Shown: piece by piece, positions 36,648 to 45,835 of the stretch
Numbering within the stretch: position 1 is the first letter of the stretch
Layout: each line of letters starts with the position of its first letter
Source of the DNA: Akkermansia muciniphila
Lineage (GTDB): Bacteria > Verrucomicrobiota > Verrucomicrobiia > Verrucomicrobiales > Akkermansiaceae
Reading direction: 5' to 3'
DNA length: 64,000 nt
Assembly (NCBI RefSeq): GCF_030848305.1
Contig: NZ_CP114598.1
Coordinates: 496,001-560,000, forward strand
Made by a program: the position numbers and the translations under genes
Notes under the pieces: model-generated
Seen by the model: only the letters and a program-made list of their open reading frames with translations
What the model was told of the DNA's origin: nothing
Databases searched by the model: none

Positions 36648-38102
36648 ATGGAAACTACAACAACCACCACTGCCGTTCCCCCGCTGGAACTGACCAGGGC
36701 CCCCCGAAAAATTCAGTCCCTGGACCTCAGGGACATCCCGCAGGCTCCCGGCCCGGAAAAGGGAGTGCTGGCCCTCATGGCCATGGACCCGGCCACTTAT
36801 GTGGGGCAATGCGTCACCATCGGCATGACGGAGGACTACTTCTACCTCCCTGCGCACAAGCTGCTCTGGCGCCTTTTCCAGGCCCGATATAACAAAAACG
36901 AACCCATTGACATCGTTTCCATCACCCAGGCCCTGGAAGACATGCACCAGCTGGAAGCCGTAGGCGGAAGCGCGGGCCTGGCGGAAATCTACACCTTTAC
37001 CACCACCGGAGCCTATTTTGAGCACTACCTCAATGTCCTGAAGGACAAATTCATCCTTCGCTCCATCATTGACATCGCCAACCAGTCCACTACGCAGGCC
37101 TTTGACAATCCGGACGACGTAGCGGAACTGCTGGATTCTGTGGAAACCCATATTTTCCAGATACGGGAACGCTATAACAGCGCCAAGGATGAACAAAGCC
37201 TGGCCAGCATCCTTAAACAGGCCGTCACCAATTTTGAAAAATTCATCGCAAGCAAAGGCCAAATCCAGGGACTGACCACGGGATTTGAGGAACTGGATAA
37301 AAAAAGCAACGGCCTTAAACCGGGGGACATGTTCATCATCGCCGCCCGTCCATCCATGGGTAAAACCTCCTTCCTGCTCAACATCATTGAGCACATCGCG
37401 CTGAATGAGAAAAAACCTACTCTGCTCTTTTCCTGTGAAATGCCCGCGGTCCAGATTGTGGAACGCCTTCTTTTCGCCCGCTCCGGAGTCCGCAGCCGGG
37501 AAATCATCAAGAGAGGCAACCTCACCCAGCTTGAAATGAAGCACTTCAAACAGGCCGTCAAGGAAGTGGGGGCTTCCCAGCTTGTCATTGACGATACCGC
37601 AGCCATCTCCATCAACGAACTCCGGGCCAAAGCGCGCCGGGTCATGCGGGACCAGGGCGGTTTGGCAGCCATCGGCGTGGACTATCTCCAGCTCATGCGC
37701 TCCCACTCCAAACAGGCGGCCAACAGCCGTGAACGAGAAGTAGCGGAAATATCCGCCGGTCTCAAAGCCCTGGCCAAGGAACTTAAAGTGCCTGTTATCG
37801 TCCTCGCCCAGCTCAACCGCGGTCCGGAAAGCCGCACGGGAGCCAGCCTGGGCGTCCCCCGCATCTCCGACCTTCGCGAATCCGGCTCCATCGAACAGGA
37901 CGCGGACATGATCGGCCTGCTCTACCGCTCCGCCTACTATGCGGAAGATGAGGAAAAACGCCAGCAAATGGCCGGACGGGCCAATCTGCATCTGGCCAAA
38001 AACCGCAACGGCCCCACGGGGGACGTTCCGCTCCACTTCGAAGCGGAACTCATGCGCTTCTCCACCCGCGAAGCGGATGAACACGACCAGGAAAGCGAAT
38101 AA
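36648..38102 (+). CDS. dnaB: Replicative DNA helicase DnaB
   Basis: The ring helicase of the replication fork, 484 residues from the ATG at 36648 (a run of Thr codons follows). The N-terminal domain (about 40-150) lacks the usual EAExAVLG start and reads GPEKGVLALMAMDPATYVG. The RecA-like C-terminal domain has AARPSMGKTSFLLN (Walker A), LFSCEMP, IGVDYLQLM (Walker B) and VPRISDLRESGSIEQDAD. Last gene of the glnS-to-dnaB run, 100 bases after rlmN, perhaps with its own promoter. Confidence 0.94.
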   Translation: METTTTTTAVPPLELTRAPRKIQSLDLRDIPQAPGPEKGVLALMAMDPATYVGQCVTIGMTEDYFYLPAHKLLWRLFQARYNKNEPIDIVSITQALEDMHQLEAVGGSAGLAEIYTFTTTGAYFEHYLNVLKDKFILRSIIDIANQSTTQAFDNPDDVAELLDSVETHIFQIRERYNSAKDEQSLASILKQAVTNFEKFIASKGQIQGLTTGFEELDKKSNGLKPGDMFIIAARPSMGKTSFLLNIIEHIALNEKKPTLLFSCEMPAVQIVERLLFARSGVRSREIIKRGNLTQLEMKHFKQAVKEVGASQLVIDDTAAISINELRAKARRVMRDQGGLAAIGVDYLQLMRSHSKQAANSREREVAEISAGLKALAKELKVPVIVLAQLNRGPESRTGASLGVPRISDLRESGSIEQDADMIGLLYRSAYYAEDEEKRQQMAGRANLHLAKNRNGPTGDVPLHFEAELMRFSTREADEHDQESE

Positions 38103-38131
38103 AAACTTTCTCTCCAGGCGCCTGTTCTCTA

Positions 38132-38146
38132 CGGATTAGCAATCCG
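38132..38146 (+). repeat. Palindromic repeat CGGATT-AGC-AATCCG, pair 1 left
   Basis: A 15-base hairpin-forming unit with 6-base arms. The same type of unit occurs inverted at 38416 and as another pair at 59168 and 59322. Confidence 0.6.
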
Positions 38147-38415
38147 GGGTCAAGCTTTGATTCTAAGCGGGAATGACTTGTATTGGCGTTTCCTTCCATG
38201 CCAGGAGGCGTTTTTATGAAATGAAGTCTGCCCGGCGCCATTGGCTTCCAATGAAAGCCCGGAGATCCTTTGTGTTATTTAAATCTGTAGTTAAATTTTG
38301 ATAACTCTCTTTTCTGGAATACGTTACATGTAAGAAGAAGTCTGTATTTCAATGGCTGTAGCTCTTTGCAACTTTTTCTAAGTCAAACAGGATTTTCTTC
38401 GGTTTCAGCCTATAA

Positions 38416-38430
38416 CGGATTGCTAACCCG
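38416..38430 (-). repeat. Palindromic repeat, pair 1 right (inverted, one mismatch)
   Basis: CGGATTGCTAACCCG, the reverse complement of the unit at 38132 except for one base in the arm. It faces the left copy across about 270 bases. Confidence 0.55.
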
Positions 38431-38490
38431 GTAGCATCACGGTAGCGCCAGCGTTTCCTCTGGGCTTATTAATCTAGTTATTTTTTTAAT

Positions 38491-39318
38491 ATGAAAAAAA
38501 ACTTATTTATTGCGGCAATCCTCTGCGGATCATGCATCTGCGCCAATGCCGCCAGCATGGTTACGGAATGGACTGGCAACGCTGGTCCTACGGAAGGCAA
38601 TACCTATGAACTGGGTAATGCGGACAACTGGAGCAATGGAGTTCCCGCCCGCAGCAACGGGCAGGGGCCGGACGTCATCTTCAATAACACCGGAACTATC
38701 AATATCAGCGGCTCCATGGTGGACACCTCCGACGGCGGCAGCATCACCGTCACAGGCAACAGCAATGTTACGGTTGGGGGAACCCGCTGGACCGGAAACG
38801 TCACCATTGGAGCCAATTCCTCTCTTTCCCTCACACAAGTGGACTTCAAAAGCAGTGAGATCATCCTGGACGGGATCTTCCATCTTGGCGTTTGCGGCAT
38901 TGACAATGGAGGCAATGGAGCCCGGCTTGTTTTCGGAACAAACGGTATCATGAACGTTAATCAGCAAATCTGGGGAGCATCCGGCTTCTCCGTTTCCGGC
39001 ATGCTGGCCACCATATCCACTGACTTGGCTGCTGGAGAATTTCAGTTTGTTACCCGCACGCTGATTACCTCCGCCGGTTTTGACGGCGGTTCCATTTCCC
39101 TGGGAGACTTCACCGCGGAAGACGGCGGCGCGCTGACCAAGGCGTCCGGAATTATGGAAGGGAACGCCGCAGACTACCAAGGCCAGTACTATCTCTACAC
39201 GGAAAACGGAAACGTCAAGGTGCAGTACGTAGTGGCGGGAGCCGTGCCGGAACCTGCTACGGCCACCCTTAGCCTGCTGGGTCTGGCTTCCCTGATGCTG
39301 CGCCGCAGGCGCGCCTGA
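38491..39318 (+). CDS. PEP-CTERM anchor domain protein, exported
   Basis: A 275-residue secreted protein. It has a signal peptide (cleavage likely after CANAAS), then a Gly/Asn/Thr/Ser-rich beta-helix-like body with repeated short strands, as in autotransporter passenger-like proteins, and it ends VPEPATATLSLLGLASLML plus RRRRA, a full PEP-CTERM sorting signal (PEP motif, hydrophobic stretch, basic tail). Such signals are processed by an exosortase, with the product reaching the surface. Function unknown. A terminator follows 28 bases after the stop. Confidence 0.88.
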   Translation: MKKNLFIAAILCGSCICANAASMVTEWTGNAGPTEGNTYELGNADNWSNGVPARSNGQGPDVIFNNTGTINISGSMVDTSDGGSITVTGNSNVTVGGTRWTGNVTIGANSSLSLTQVDFKSSEIILDGIFHLGVCGIDNGGNGARLVFGTNGIMNVNQQIWGASGFSVSGMLATISTDLAAGEFQFVTRTLITSAGFDGGSISLGDFTAEDGGALTKASGIMEGNAADYQGQYYLYTENGNVKVQYVVAGAVPEPATATLSLLGLASLMLRRRRA

Positions 39319-39345
39319 CCTTTCATCCCCCCCTATCTTTTCTCA

Positions 39346-39382
39346 ACAGCCTGTATGCCCCGCGTACAGGCTGTTTTATTTT
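39346..39382 (+). terminator. Rho-independent terminator after the PEP-CTERM gene
   Basis: Perfect 10-base stem (ACAGCCTGTA / TACAGGCTGT) with a 9-base loop, followed by TTTATTTT. Confidence 0.85.
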
Positions 39383-39446
39383 CCAGACGAATGACGGGAA
39401 CGTCACGGAAAACATCTTCGCGCCCTTGCCGGAACCCCGTAGCAGC

Positions 39447-40685
39447 TTAAACAGGCGCCTTTCCCCTGGCATCCAGAAGCCCCGCAAGGGCCCGCTGGGA
39501 AACCATTTTACGGAAAGACAGGCGGTCCCTCGGATAAAACATTATCTCCGCCCGCGTCTCTCCTCCCCGGAAAGCCCAGGCAAGCCATACGGTCCCCACA
39601 GGCTTTTCCGGCGTACCGCCTCCGGGGCCCGCAATACCGCTGACGGCAACGGCGACATCAGCTCCGGAGCGTTCCAGGGCTCCTTCCGCCATCGCTCTGA
39701 CCACGGGCTCGCTCACAGCACCGTAACGCGTCAGAACCTCCTTCGGCACGCCCAGCATCTCCGTCTTTGCCCGGTCGGCATAAGTAACCCATCCGCATTC
39801 AAAAACTCCGGAAGACCCCGGCACATCCGTAATTCTCTTGGCAATCAGGCCGCCGGTGCAGCTTTCCGCCGTCGCCGCTTTCAGCCCCTGCTGCGCCAGA
39901 TGGCACACAACCGCTTTCTCCAGAGAAGCCCCAACAGGAGCCAGCACATACGCCCCGGCCAAAATGCGCAAACGGGCCTCACCCTGTTTCAAAGCCGTCT
40001 CGCTGCCCACCAGACGGACGTCCACTTCCCCGACGCGCGCGCAATACGCCACTTCCAGCCCCTCCACCTGGTGCAGGGAACCATCCACCAGTTCCTGAAG
40101 ATCGCTCTCCCCTATCCCTACCAGGCGGAACACGCGCAAATGCGGAATATCCTCATCCGCCAAATCTTCCAGAAGCGGCATTACGGAATCTTCCACCATC
40201 GGCCTTAACTCTGCCGGAGGCCCCGGCAGCAGGATAAACATGGGAAGGGAACCGCTGGCAGGCATCACCAGCCCGGGCGCCGTTCCGTTGGAATTCTTCA
40301 ATACCGCAGCTCCATCCGGAACCATGGCCTGCTTGAAATTGCACTCCGCAATGGGAATCCCCCTCCGTTCAAAATAACTCTTCAGTCCCTCCGCCACACG
40401 CTCATCATGATGCATATCCACGCCGCACACGTCGCACAGGGCTTCCCGGGTCACATCATCGCTCGTCGGCCCCAATCCCCCGCTCACAATCACGATATCT
40501 GCGCGCCGGGCGCTCTCCCTCATAGCCTCGTTGATAGCGTAACCGTCGGGCACGACGGTTACCCTCCCCACACGGAATCCGGCCTCAAATAATCTGTTGC
40601 CCAGCCATGCGGCATTTGTATTCACAATACTCCCCAGCAAAATTTCCGTCCCGGTGTTGATCAATTCAACCCTGATCTCTTTCAT
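39447..40685 (-). CDS. cinA: CinA-family nicotinamide-nucleotide amidohydrolase
   Basis: A two-domain protein of 412 residues. The N-terminal part (about 1-175) is MoCF-like, with ELINTGTEILLGSIVNTNA and VSGGLGPTSDDVTREAL; the C-terminal part (about 255-412) is the PncC-type deamidase with AESCTGGLIAKRITDVPGSS and VSGIAGPGGG. The family recycles NMN in the pyridine nucleotide cycle and is linked to competence in some species. The start at 40685 (MKEIRVELINTG) matches the family; a start 51 bases upstream is less likely. It is divergent from pyk. Confidence 0.93.
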   Translation of the reverse strand: MKEIRVELINTGTEILLGSIVNTNAAWLGNRLFEAGFRVGRVTVVPDGYAINEAMRESARRADIVIVSGGLGPTSDDVTREALCDVCGVDMHHDERVAEGLKSYFERRGIPIAECNFKQAMVPDGAAVLKNSNGTAPGLVMPASGSLPMFILLPGPPAELRPMVEDSVMPLLEDLADEDIPHLRVFRLVGIGESDLQELVDGSLHQVEGLEVAYCARVGEVDVRLVGSETALKQGEARLRILAGAYVLAPVGASLEKAVVCHLAQQGLKAATAESCTGGLIAKRITDVPGSSGVFECGWVTYADRAKTEMLGVPKEVLTRYGAVSEPVVRAMAEGALERSGADVAVAVSGIAGPGGGTPEKPVGTVWLAWAFRGGETRAEIMFYPRDRLSFRKMVSQRALAGLLDARGKAPV

Positions 40686-40797
40686 GCATCCAATATGCTC
40701 TCTCAAGAGCTCCGTGACATGCAACAATCCTGCCATGTATCATAAAAAACTTCATTTAAATGCTCCGTAAGATACATTATGGGCACTGACAAAGACC

Positions 40798-42219
40798 ATG
40801 AACATACCCTCCCGGCCTCGGGCCACCAAAATCATCTGCACTATTGGACCCGCAACAGACACTTCCGACATGCTGGGCCAGCTTATTGAAGCCGGAGCCA
40901 ACGTCTTCCGGCTCAATATGAGCCATTCCCAGCACGACTGGGTTCGGGAAGTCGTCTTCCGCATCCGCCGGAAAGCTGCGGAACTGAAAGCGAACGTGGC
41001 CATCCTCTTTGACCTCCAGGGGCCTTCCATCCGCACGGGAGATCTGGTTGAACCCTACCATTTGAAAAAGGGAGACACAATGGAAATCCGCCTGGGCACG
41101 GCCAAGCCGGAACTTCCTTTTTCCACCACGGTAAACTATGACGGCCTCCTGCAGGACGTTCAGGCGGGCCATACCATGGTGGTGGATAACGGAGGCATCC
41201 TCATGCGCATTGCGGAAGTGCGCCCGGACAGGCTTATCTGCGACGTGCTCACGGAAGGCGTATTCGGCTCCCGCCGCCACATCAACCTGCCCGGCGTAGC
41301 ACTGCGGCTCCCGGCCCTGACGGAAAAAGACCTGGCGGATCTGGCCGTGGCCGTAGAATGCGAGACGGACTACGTAGCCATGTCCTTTGTCCGGGATGCC
41401 GCCCATATTGCCCAGCTCCGGGAACATATCGACAACTTGGGAGGCAAAGCCCAGATCATCGCAAAGATTGAAGACCAGCAGGCTATCCGCCACATTGACG
41501 ATATCATCCTGGCCGCAGACGTCATCATGGTCGCGCGCGGAGACCTGGGCATTGAAGTCAGCATTGAAGAACTGCCCATCATCCAACGCCGCATCATCCG
41601 CCATTGCCACAGGCTGGGACGCCGCTGCATCGTGGCAACGCATATGCTGGAATCCATGATCACCCAGCCTACGCCCACCCGTGCGGAAGTCACGGACGTT
41701 TCCAACGCCATCTTTGAACAAGTGGACGCCGTCATGCTTTCCGGGGAAACCTCCGTGGGCCATTACCCCGTACGCTGCGTGGAAGTGCTGGACTCCATCG
41801 CCCACCGTATGGAACGCTCCGGCAACCTCAACTTCGCGGCATCCGCCATCCTGAACGGAGACCGTCAGAAAGCCACCAAGGCAGCCATCTCCCTGGCGGA
41901 CTCCGTGGAAAACGCCTGTCTGGTCGTCTTTACCCGCCGCGGCCTGGCCGCCACGCAGGCAGCCGTCCTCAGGCCGGAACGGGCGGCCATCTTCGCCTTC
42001 AGCAATGACCCTGTCGTTGTCAGGCAGCTCGCCCTGGCTCGAGACGTAACCGCCTTTGAATCCCCCTTCCTGAAAGATCCGGCCCGCATGATTTCCACCG
42101 CTCTGGACCTGTTGAAGGAAAAAGGGCTGATCTCCTCTGGTCAGCCTGTCGTCATCCAGGGGGACAGTCTGCAAGGGGAACTGCTGGCGGACTCCATCAT
42201 CTTCATGCGCGTGGAATAA
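40798..42219 (+). CDS. pyk: Pyruvate kinase
   Basis: The last step of glycolysis, PEP plus ADP to pyruvate plus ATP. The 473-residue protein has RATKIICTIGPATDT, FRLNMSHSQHD, the Mg/ADP site IIAKIEDQQA followed by MVARGDLGIEV, and the segment ATHMLESMITQPTPTRAEVTD, all conserved. SGETSVGHYP replaces the commoner SGETAxGxYP. The C-terminal domain is present. The following GNAT gene starts on the last base of its stop codon. Confidence 0.95.
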   Translation: MNIPSRPRATKIICTIGPATDTSDMLGQLIEAGANVFRLNMSHSQHDWVREVVFRIRRKAAELKANVAILFDLQGPSIRTGDLVEPYHLKKGDTMEIRLGTAKPELPFSTTVNYDGLLQDVQAGHTMVVDNGGILMRIAEVRPDRLICDVLTEGVFGSRRHINLPGVALRLPALTEKDLADLAVAVECETDYVAMSFVRDAAHIAQLREHIDNLGGKAQIIAKIEDQQAIRHIDDIILAADVIMVARGDLGIEVSIEELPIIQRRIIRHCHRLGRRCIVATHMLESMITQPTPTRAEVTDVSNAIFEQVDAVMLSGETSVGHYPVRCVEVLDSIAHRMERSGNLNFAASAILNGDRQKATKAAISLADSVENACLVVFTRRGLAATQAAVLRPERAAIFAFSNDPVVVRQLALARDVTAFESPFLKDPARMISTALDLLKEKGLISSGQPVVIQGDSLQGELLADSIIFMRVE

Positions 42220-42734
42220 TGGCCCGCACCTTTCCTATAGAGCGGGAAACGGCCGTATGGCCCCCGCCCGCCCCCCTCAGGGAACTTCTGCGGGATGCAG
42301 ATCCGGACGAACGCCGGATAGCGGATCATCTGGCCCACGGCGAACTTTACGTCGCAAGAAACTGCGGAGCTGCCGCCGGAGTCATCCTTATCCGTCAGAC
42401 GGGGGAAAATACATGGGAAATCATGAATTGCTCCGTAGCCCCTGAATATAGAAGGCAGCGCTGCGGAACAGCCCTGGTGCGGCACGCCCTGGACATCATC
42501 AGAAACAAAGGGGGCCGGTATGCGGAAGTGGGAACGTCCGATGCGTCTCCGGGGCCAATGGCCCTCTATGAAAGCTGCGGATTCCAGGTTTCTGGCGTCA
42601 TCAACAACCACTTCACGGACAACTATCCGGAACCCGTCTGGGACAACGGCGTGCAATGCATTGACATGATCCGCATGCGTGCGGACCTCTCCCTTCGGGA
42701 AGAAGGGGGGCCCCATGCTGCTCAGAAAGCATAA
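42219..42734 (+). CDS. GNAT-family N-acetyltransferase
   Basis: A 171-residue acetyltransferase. The GNAT core is clear: IMNCSVAPEYRRQRCGTALV contains the acetyl-CoA loop (R-x-x-x-C-G-x-A), and the late ALYESCGFQVSG is the typical C-terminal strand-helix. The substrate is unknown. Its ATG overlaps the pyk stop by one base, so it is probably cotranscribed with pyk. It converges on a beta-barrel gene, overlapping it by 13 bases. Confidence 0.85.
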   Translation: MARTFPIERETAVWPPPAPLRELLRDADPDERRIADHLAHGELYVARNCGAAAGVILIRQTGENTWEIMNCSVAPEYRRQRCGTALVRHALDIIRNKGGRYAEVGTSDASPGPMALYESCGFQVSGVINNHFTDNYPEPVWDNGVQCIDMIRMRADLSLREEGGPHAAQKA

Positions 42735-43549
42735 ACCAGGCTGGCTCCCGTCACCCAGCTATTACCCTTCACCAGCGTTCTTCCATACACGCGGTTCACC
42801 CCGTGGGAACCTTTGCCGAGCCAGTGCAGGCCAACGAAAGGCTCTATAAAAACATTCCCGAACAGGCGGTAATTCGCCGTCACCCTGAAATAGAGAGACT
42901 GCCAGCCGTTGCTGCTGGAAGGCCAATAGGAAGAACTCAACACGGCGCCGAATTTAAAGCCCATATAAAGGTTTTCCGTCATCCGGAAATCCGATCCCGT
43001 GCACATATCAAACCACCAGCCCGTGATTCCGTAAAAGGAATATGCGGCACTTCCCTGCGCATAAAAACCGGGAAGGAATCCCACATCATGGCGCATAATC
43101 AGCGCCGTTTCATACGTTGTCCCCCCATTGCCGAACAAACGTTCGGAAGCAAACCCCGCTAATCCGCCGTCATTCGCACGAAAGGATAATGCCGCATACG
43201 TAGCCTTTCCAAGCTTCCGCTGAAGGCCAAGATCCACCATCGTCTCATTCTCTATATCCGCCGCCGGATGCCCCAGTAAAATCTCCTCCTTCAAAGCCAG
43301 AATCAGGAAATACCGGTCATTCAAATCGCTTCTCCAATCCAGCCGCAGAGGCGCCGTGGGATTACAGCCTGCGGGAATCAGGCCTCTAAACTCGTAATTA
43401 GTGGAATACCCGGCTTTGATACTGCCGCTGACCGGTCTTAAAGCAGGAGCGGAAGGAACCTCCGGAATGCGGGAGTCCGCCGAAGAAACGGCCATGAAAG
43501 CGACGGAGGCCATGCCTGCTCCAAGGAGAAAAGAAAAAAAGAAATTCAT
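42722..43549 (-). CDS. Outer-membrane beta-barrel protein, paralogue 1
   Basis: A 275-residue exported protein starting MNFFFSFLLGAGMASVAFMA, a signal peptide; that ATG (43549) is preferred to a reading 57 bases longer. The body alternates polar and aromatic residues as in a beta-barrel (for example IKAGYSTNYEFRGLIPAG, YFRVTANYRLFGNVFIEP) and ends GASLVYAF with a C-terminal Phe, the BAM recognition signal. It shares these features with the gene at 43927-44811, which has the same length and ends GASLVYSF. No function can be assigned. Confidence 0.75.
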   Translation of the reverse strand: MNFFFSFLLGAGMASVAFMAVSSADSRIPEVPSAPALRPVSGSIKAGYSTNYEFRGLIPAGCNPTAPLRLDWRSDLNDRYFLILALKEEILLGHPAADIENETMVDLGLQRKLGKATYAALSFRANDGGLAGFASERLFGNGGTTYETALIMRHDVGFLPGFYAQGSAAYSFYGITGWWFDMCTGSDFRMTENLYMGFKFGAVLSSSYWPSSSNGWQSLYFRVTANYRLFGNVFIEPFVGLHWLGKGSHGVNRVYGRTLVKGNSWVTGASLVYAF

Positions 43550-43762
43550 AACATCGAAATGCCGTGCGGAAAGTATTCTGGATAAAAAAACTCCTCTTGG
43601 CAACAAGCAAAAACGCCGCTGATCCCTGCTCCGCTTCAGGAAACATCATTCAAGTTTGCCCCCCGTCAACTTCAGAAAGGATAAACGGGGCCAAAACAGT
43701 CCACTACTTTGAAAGTCTTATCCGGCTTGCCGCACCTGCCCTAACCCCGGTTGGACTTCAAG

Positions 43763-43860
43763 GACCCGGTTGAAGCTGGCAAAAGGAACGAGAGACAGGT
43801 TCCTGGAGACCAGTTTCACCGGAAGTCCAACTTTCAGTCATCAGGCCCGGGAACCATTGG
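43763..43860 (-). pseudogene. Decayed fragment of a third beta-barrel paralogue
   Basis: These 98 bases align without gaps to 44029-44126 inside the neighbouring barrel gene at roughly 80% identity by eye. Read in the matching minus-strand frame they give LPVKL, RNLSLVPFASFN, close to LPVKL, KNLSLVPFVSFN in the intact gene, but with two TGA stops where the intact gene has two Trp codons. Sequence to either side is no longer recognisable. It is most likely the remnant of a tandem copy. Confidence 0.7.
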
Positions 43861-43893
43861 AAATAAAAAGTGCGGCGGATTTCTCCGCCGCAC
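43861..43893 (-). terminator. Rho-independent terminator after barrel paralogue 2
   Basis: Perfect 10-base stem (GTGCGGCGGA / TCCGCCGCAC); on the minus strand it is followed by TTTTTATTT. It lies just past the stop of the gene at 43927. Confidence 0.88.
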
Positions 43894-43926
43894 CTGAAAA
43901 TATCATTCAATCGTTGGCCGGATGGC

Positions 43927-44811
43927 TTAGAAAGAATAGACGAGGCTGGCGCCAGCCACCACGCCGAAGTTCTTGTAAGGCTTGTCTCCCTTATCCAGGC
44001 CCTTATTGACCTTCAACGCGCCGCAGCCGGCCCAGTTGAAGCTGACAAAGGGAACAAGGGAAAGGTTCTTCACGCCCAGCTTCACCGGAAGTTCAGCTTT
44101 CACCCACCAGGCCTGAGCGCCATTGGCCTGCTCAAACGCAGCGCCAAAATAGCTGGACGTGGCGGACATGCCGGCCGTTACGACAATGTCCGTGGCAGGG
44201 CAGAGGGCTGCCTTGTAGCCAACGTAAGGCTGGAACCACCAGCCGGTCATGCCCTGGAAGGCATAGCTCGTGGTCACGCCGGCAAACCAGTTCTTGGTCA
44301 CATCATAGTTCAGGTTCAGGTAAAACTCCTGCGTGACGGAATGAGCGTGGTCATACTTGGCAAAGCTGCCCAGCAGGCCGCCATGAATCAGATTCCAGCC
44401 AAGCGTCGTGGACAGATTGTTCAACAAACCGTCCTTATTCTGCCAGCCAAGATTGAAATTGGTCTCATTGTGGAAGGACGTATCCCTGTCCCCCATGAGA
44501 TGGTGGCCTGAAGTCAAGGTCGTATAAGAAGCGGAAGCCACGATGGAGTTGGCATCACACAGCTTGTAATTCAGATTGACACCAGCAGGGATAACGCTAT
44601 CCCCTTCCGCCAGCGCGTGGGAAGCCACAATGCCGCGGCAGGTGTAATTGGAAGCGTACCCGGCGTAAATATCGCCGGACAGCGGGCTGGTAGTCGCCAC
44701 AGGAGCGGGAACCGGAGTCGGAGCAACAATCTTGACGGGAGTCCCCGCAAGAGCGGCTCCGGCAAAGGATGCCACAACTGCAGCAACACTGATGATGTTC
44801 TTGGTTTGCAT
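43927..44811 (-). CDS. Outer-membrane beta-barrel protein, paralogue 2
   Basis: A 294-residue exported protein with a clear signal peptide (MQTKNIISVAAVVASFAGAALA), a Pro/Val linker, then a barrel-like body (DIYAGYASNYTCRGIVASHA, WWVKAELPVKLGVKNLSLVP) and a terminal GASLVYSF. It resembles the gene at 42722-43549 in size, in the YAGY-x-NY-x-x-RG opening and in the last residues. The ordered signal, linker and C-terminal Phe fit an outer-membrane protein. An own terminator and an AT-rich upstream region suggest its own promoter. Function unknown. Confidence 0.78.
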   Translation of the reverse strand: MQTKNIISVAAVVASFAGAALAGTPVKIVAPTPVPAPVATTSPLSGDIYAGYASNYTCRGIVASHALAEGDSVIPAGVNLNYKLCDANSIVASASYTTLTSGHHLMGDRDTSFHNETNFNLGWQNKDGLLNNLSTTLGWNLIHGGLLGSFAKYDHAHSVTQEFYLNLNYDVTKNWFAGVTTSYAFQGMTGWWFQPYVGYKAALCPATDIVVTAGMSATSSYFGAAFEQANGAQAWWVKAELPVKLGVKNLSLVPFVSFNWAGCGALKVNKGLDKGDKPYKNFGVVAGASLVYSF

Positions 44812-44937
44812 GACTATTACTTGGTTAGGGTATTAATTGTTGATTTGCTAACATGGAAAGAAAAACGCTTTTTTCCCCCTTGTTAAGAAAAGTGAAACAT
44901 TTTCGTCACAAAAGTAAAGCATTTTTCTCTCCACCCA

Positions 44938-45705
44938 TCAACCAATCATTGATTTTCTGTCATTTACATTTACCAGCCCCATGACAAAAAAGACAATCTT
45001 CCATATCTTCCCAAGCCTTCCCTTCCAGGGTCTGGCAGGATACAGACACTCCGCGCCATCCAGACGCCTGTCTTTCTTCAGGGCAGGAGAAGGATTCACC
45101 AGAACCTTTCTCCTGCAGGAAAGCAGCATGGGCATATCCGCTGCACTGTCGCTGTAAGCAACGGCGTTTTCCAGAATGCCATGCTCCGGAAGCACATTCC
45201 GCTCCCGCAAGCGTTTCACTTTCACCGCCCCTTTATTATTACCGTGCGGCAGTTCCGGCATTGCCGGCATGCGTTTCTCCAGAAGCACATCCGTTCCCAA
45301 AACTCCATCAAACCCCAGCAGCTCCCCCAGAGGCTTCACATAAAATGAAGGAGAGGCGGAAACCATGAGGCACAGATACCCCTTCTTCCGGTCTTCTTCC
45401 AGCCGTTCCTTCAGCTCCGGATAAATCCATTCCTGCGCCATCCTGGCAAACTTCCGTCCATATTCCCGTACCGTTTCAGCGGGGAGCCCCCACAAATACA
45501 TGAGATAGGCTCGCTTCATCCGTTTTTCATCCCATATTTTCAAAACATAAAACGGAATACAGGCCAGGAAGAGAACAATCAGCAGGCGCCTCCAGGGATG
45601 GAGCCTTACCACGAAACAGGAGAAAACATATTGCGTATCCCAGGGCAGGAGCGTTCCGTCCATATCAAAAAGAGCCACGCCTCTTCCTTTCCAATCGTCC
45701 GTCAT
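44938..45705 (-). CDS. HAD-superfamily IB phosphatase
   Basis: A 255-residue HAD hydrolase. Motif I is ALFDMDGTLLPWDTQ, motif II SAS in CLMVSASPSFYV, and the late acidic motif AYSDSAADMPMLL, as in the phosphoserine-phosphatase-like IB group. A hydrophobic stretch (LLIVLFLACIPFYVLKIW, about 41-58) follows motif I, which suggests membrane contact, as in family members that act on phospholipid or lipid phosphates. Substrate unknown. It lies beyond the terminator of the ribosomal operon. Confidence 0.83.
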   Translation of the reverse strand: MTDDWKGRGVALFDMDGTLLPWDTQYVFSCFVVRLHPWRRLLIVLFLACIPFYVLKIWDEKRMKRAYLMYLWGLPAETVREYGRKFARMAQEWIYPELKERLEEDRKKGYLCLMVSASPSFYVKPLGELLGFDGVLGTDVLLEKRMPAMPELPHGNNKGAVKVKRLRERNVLPEHGILENAVAYSDSAADMPMLLSCRRKVLVNPSPALKKDRRLDGAECLYPARPWKGRLGKIWKIVFFVMGLVNVNDRKSMIG

Positions 45706-45775
45706 GGTTTCATCCTATACCCGCTTTCCTCAACTCTCAACACCCAACTCTTCCATTACTCCCCCCCTGAATGCC

Positions 45776-45811
45776 CAAAACCCCGGCCGCCGAAAGGCAA
45801 CCGGGGTTTTG
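45776..45811 (-). terminator. Terminator of the rpsM-rpsK-rpsD operon
   Basis: Perfect 10-base stem (AAAACCCCGG / CCGGGGTTTT), 25 bases beyond the rpsD stop. Confidence 0.8.
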
Positions 45812-45835
45812 AAGCAAATCCAGAAGGAAATAAGA

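Larger units (their letters stand above)
38103..38490. other. Spacer before the PEP-CTERM gene, holding an inverted pair of palindromes
   Basis: No gene was recognised in about 390 bases. The segment is more AT-rich than its surroundings, and a related palindrome lies near each end (38132-38146 and 38416-38430). Confidence 0.5.

Noticed and set aside
43870-44511. A 213-codon plus-strand frame over the barrel gene
   Set aside because: It runs antisense through the terminator and the barrel gene, which itself has a signal peptide and C-terminal Phe.
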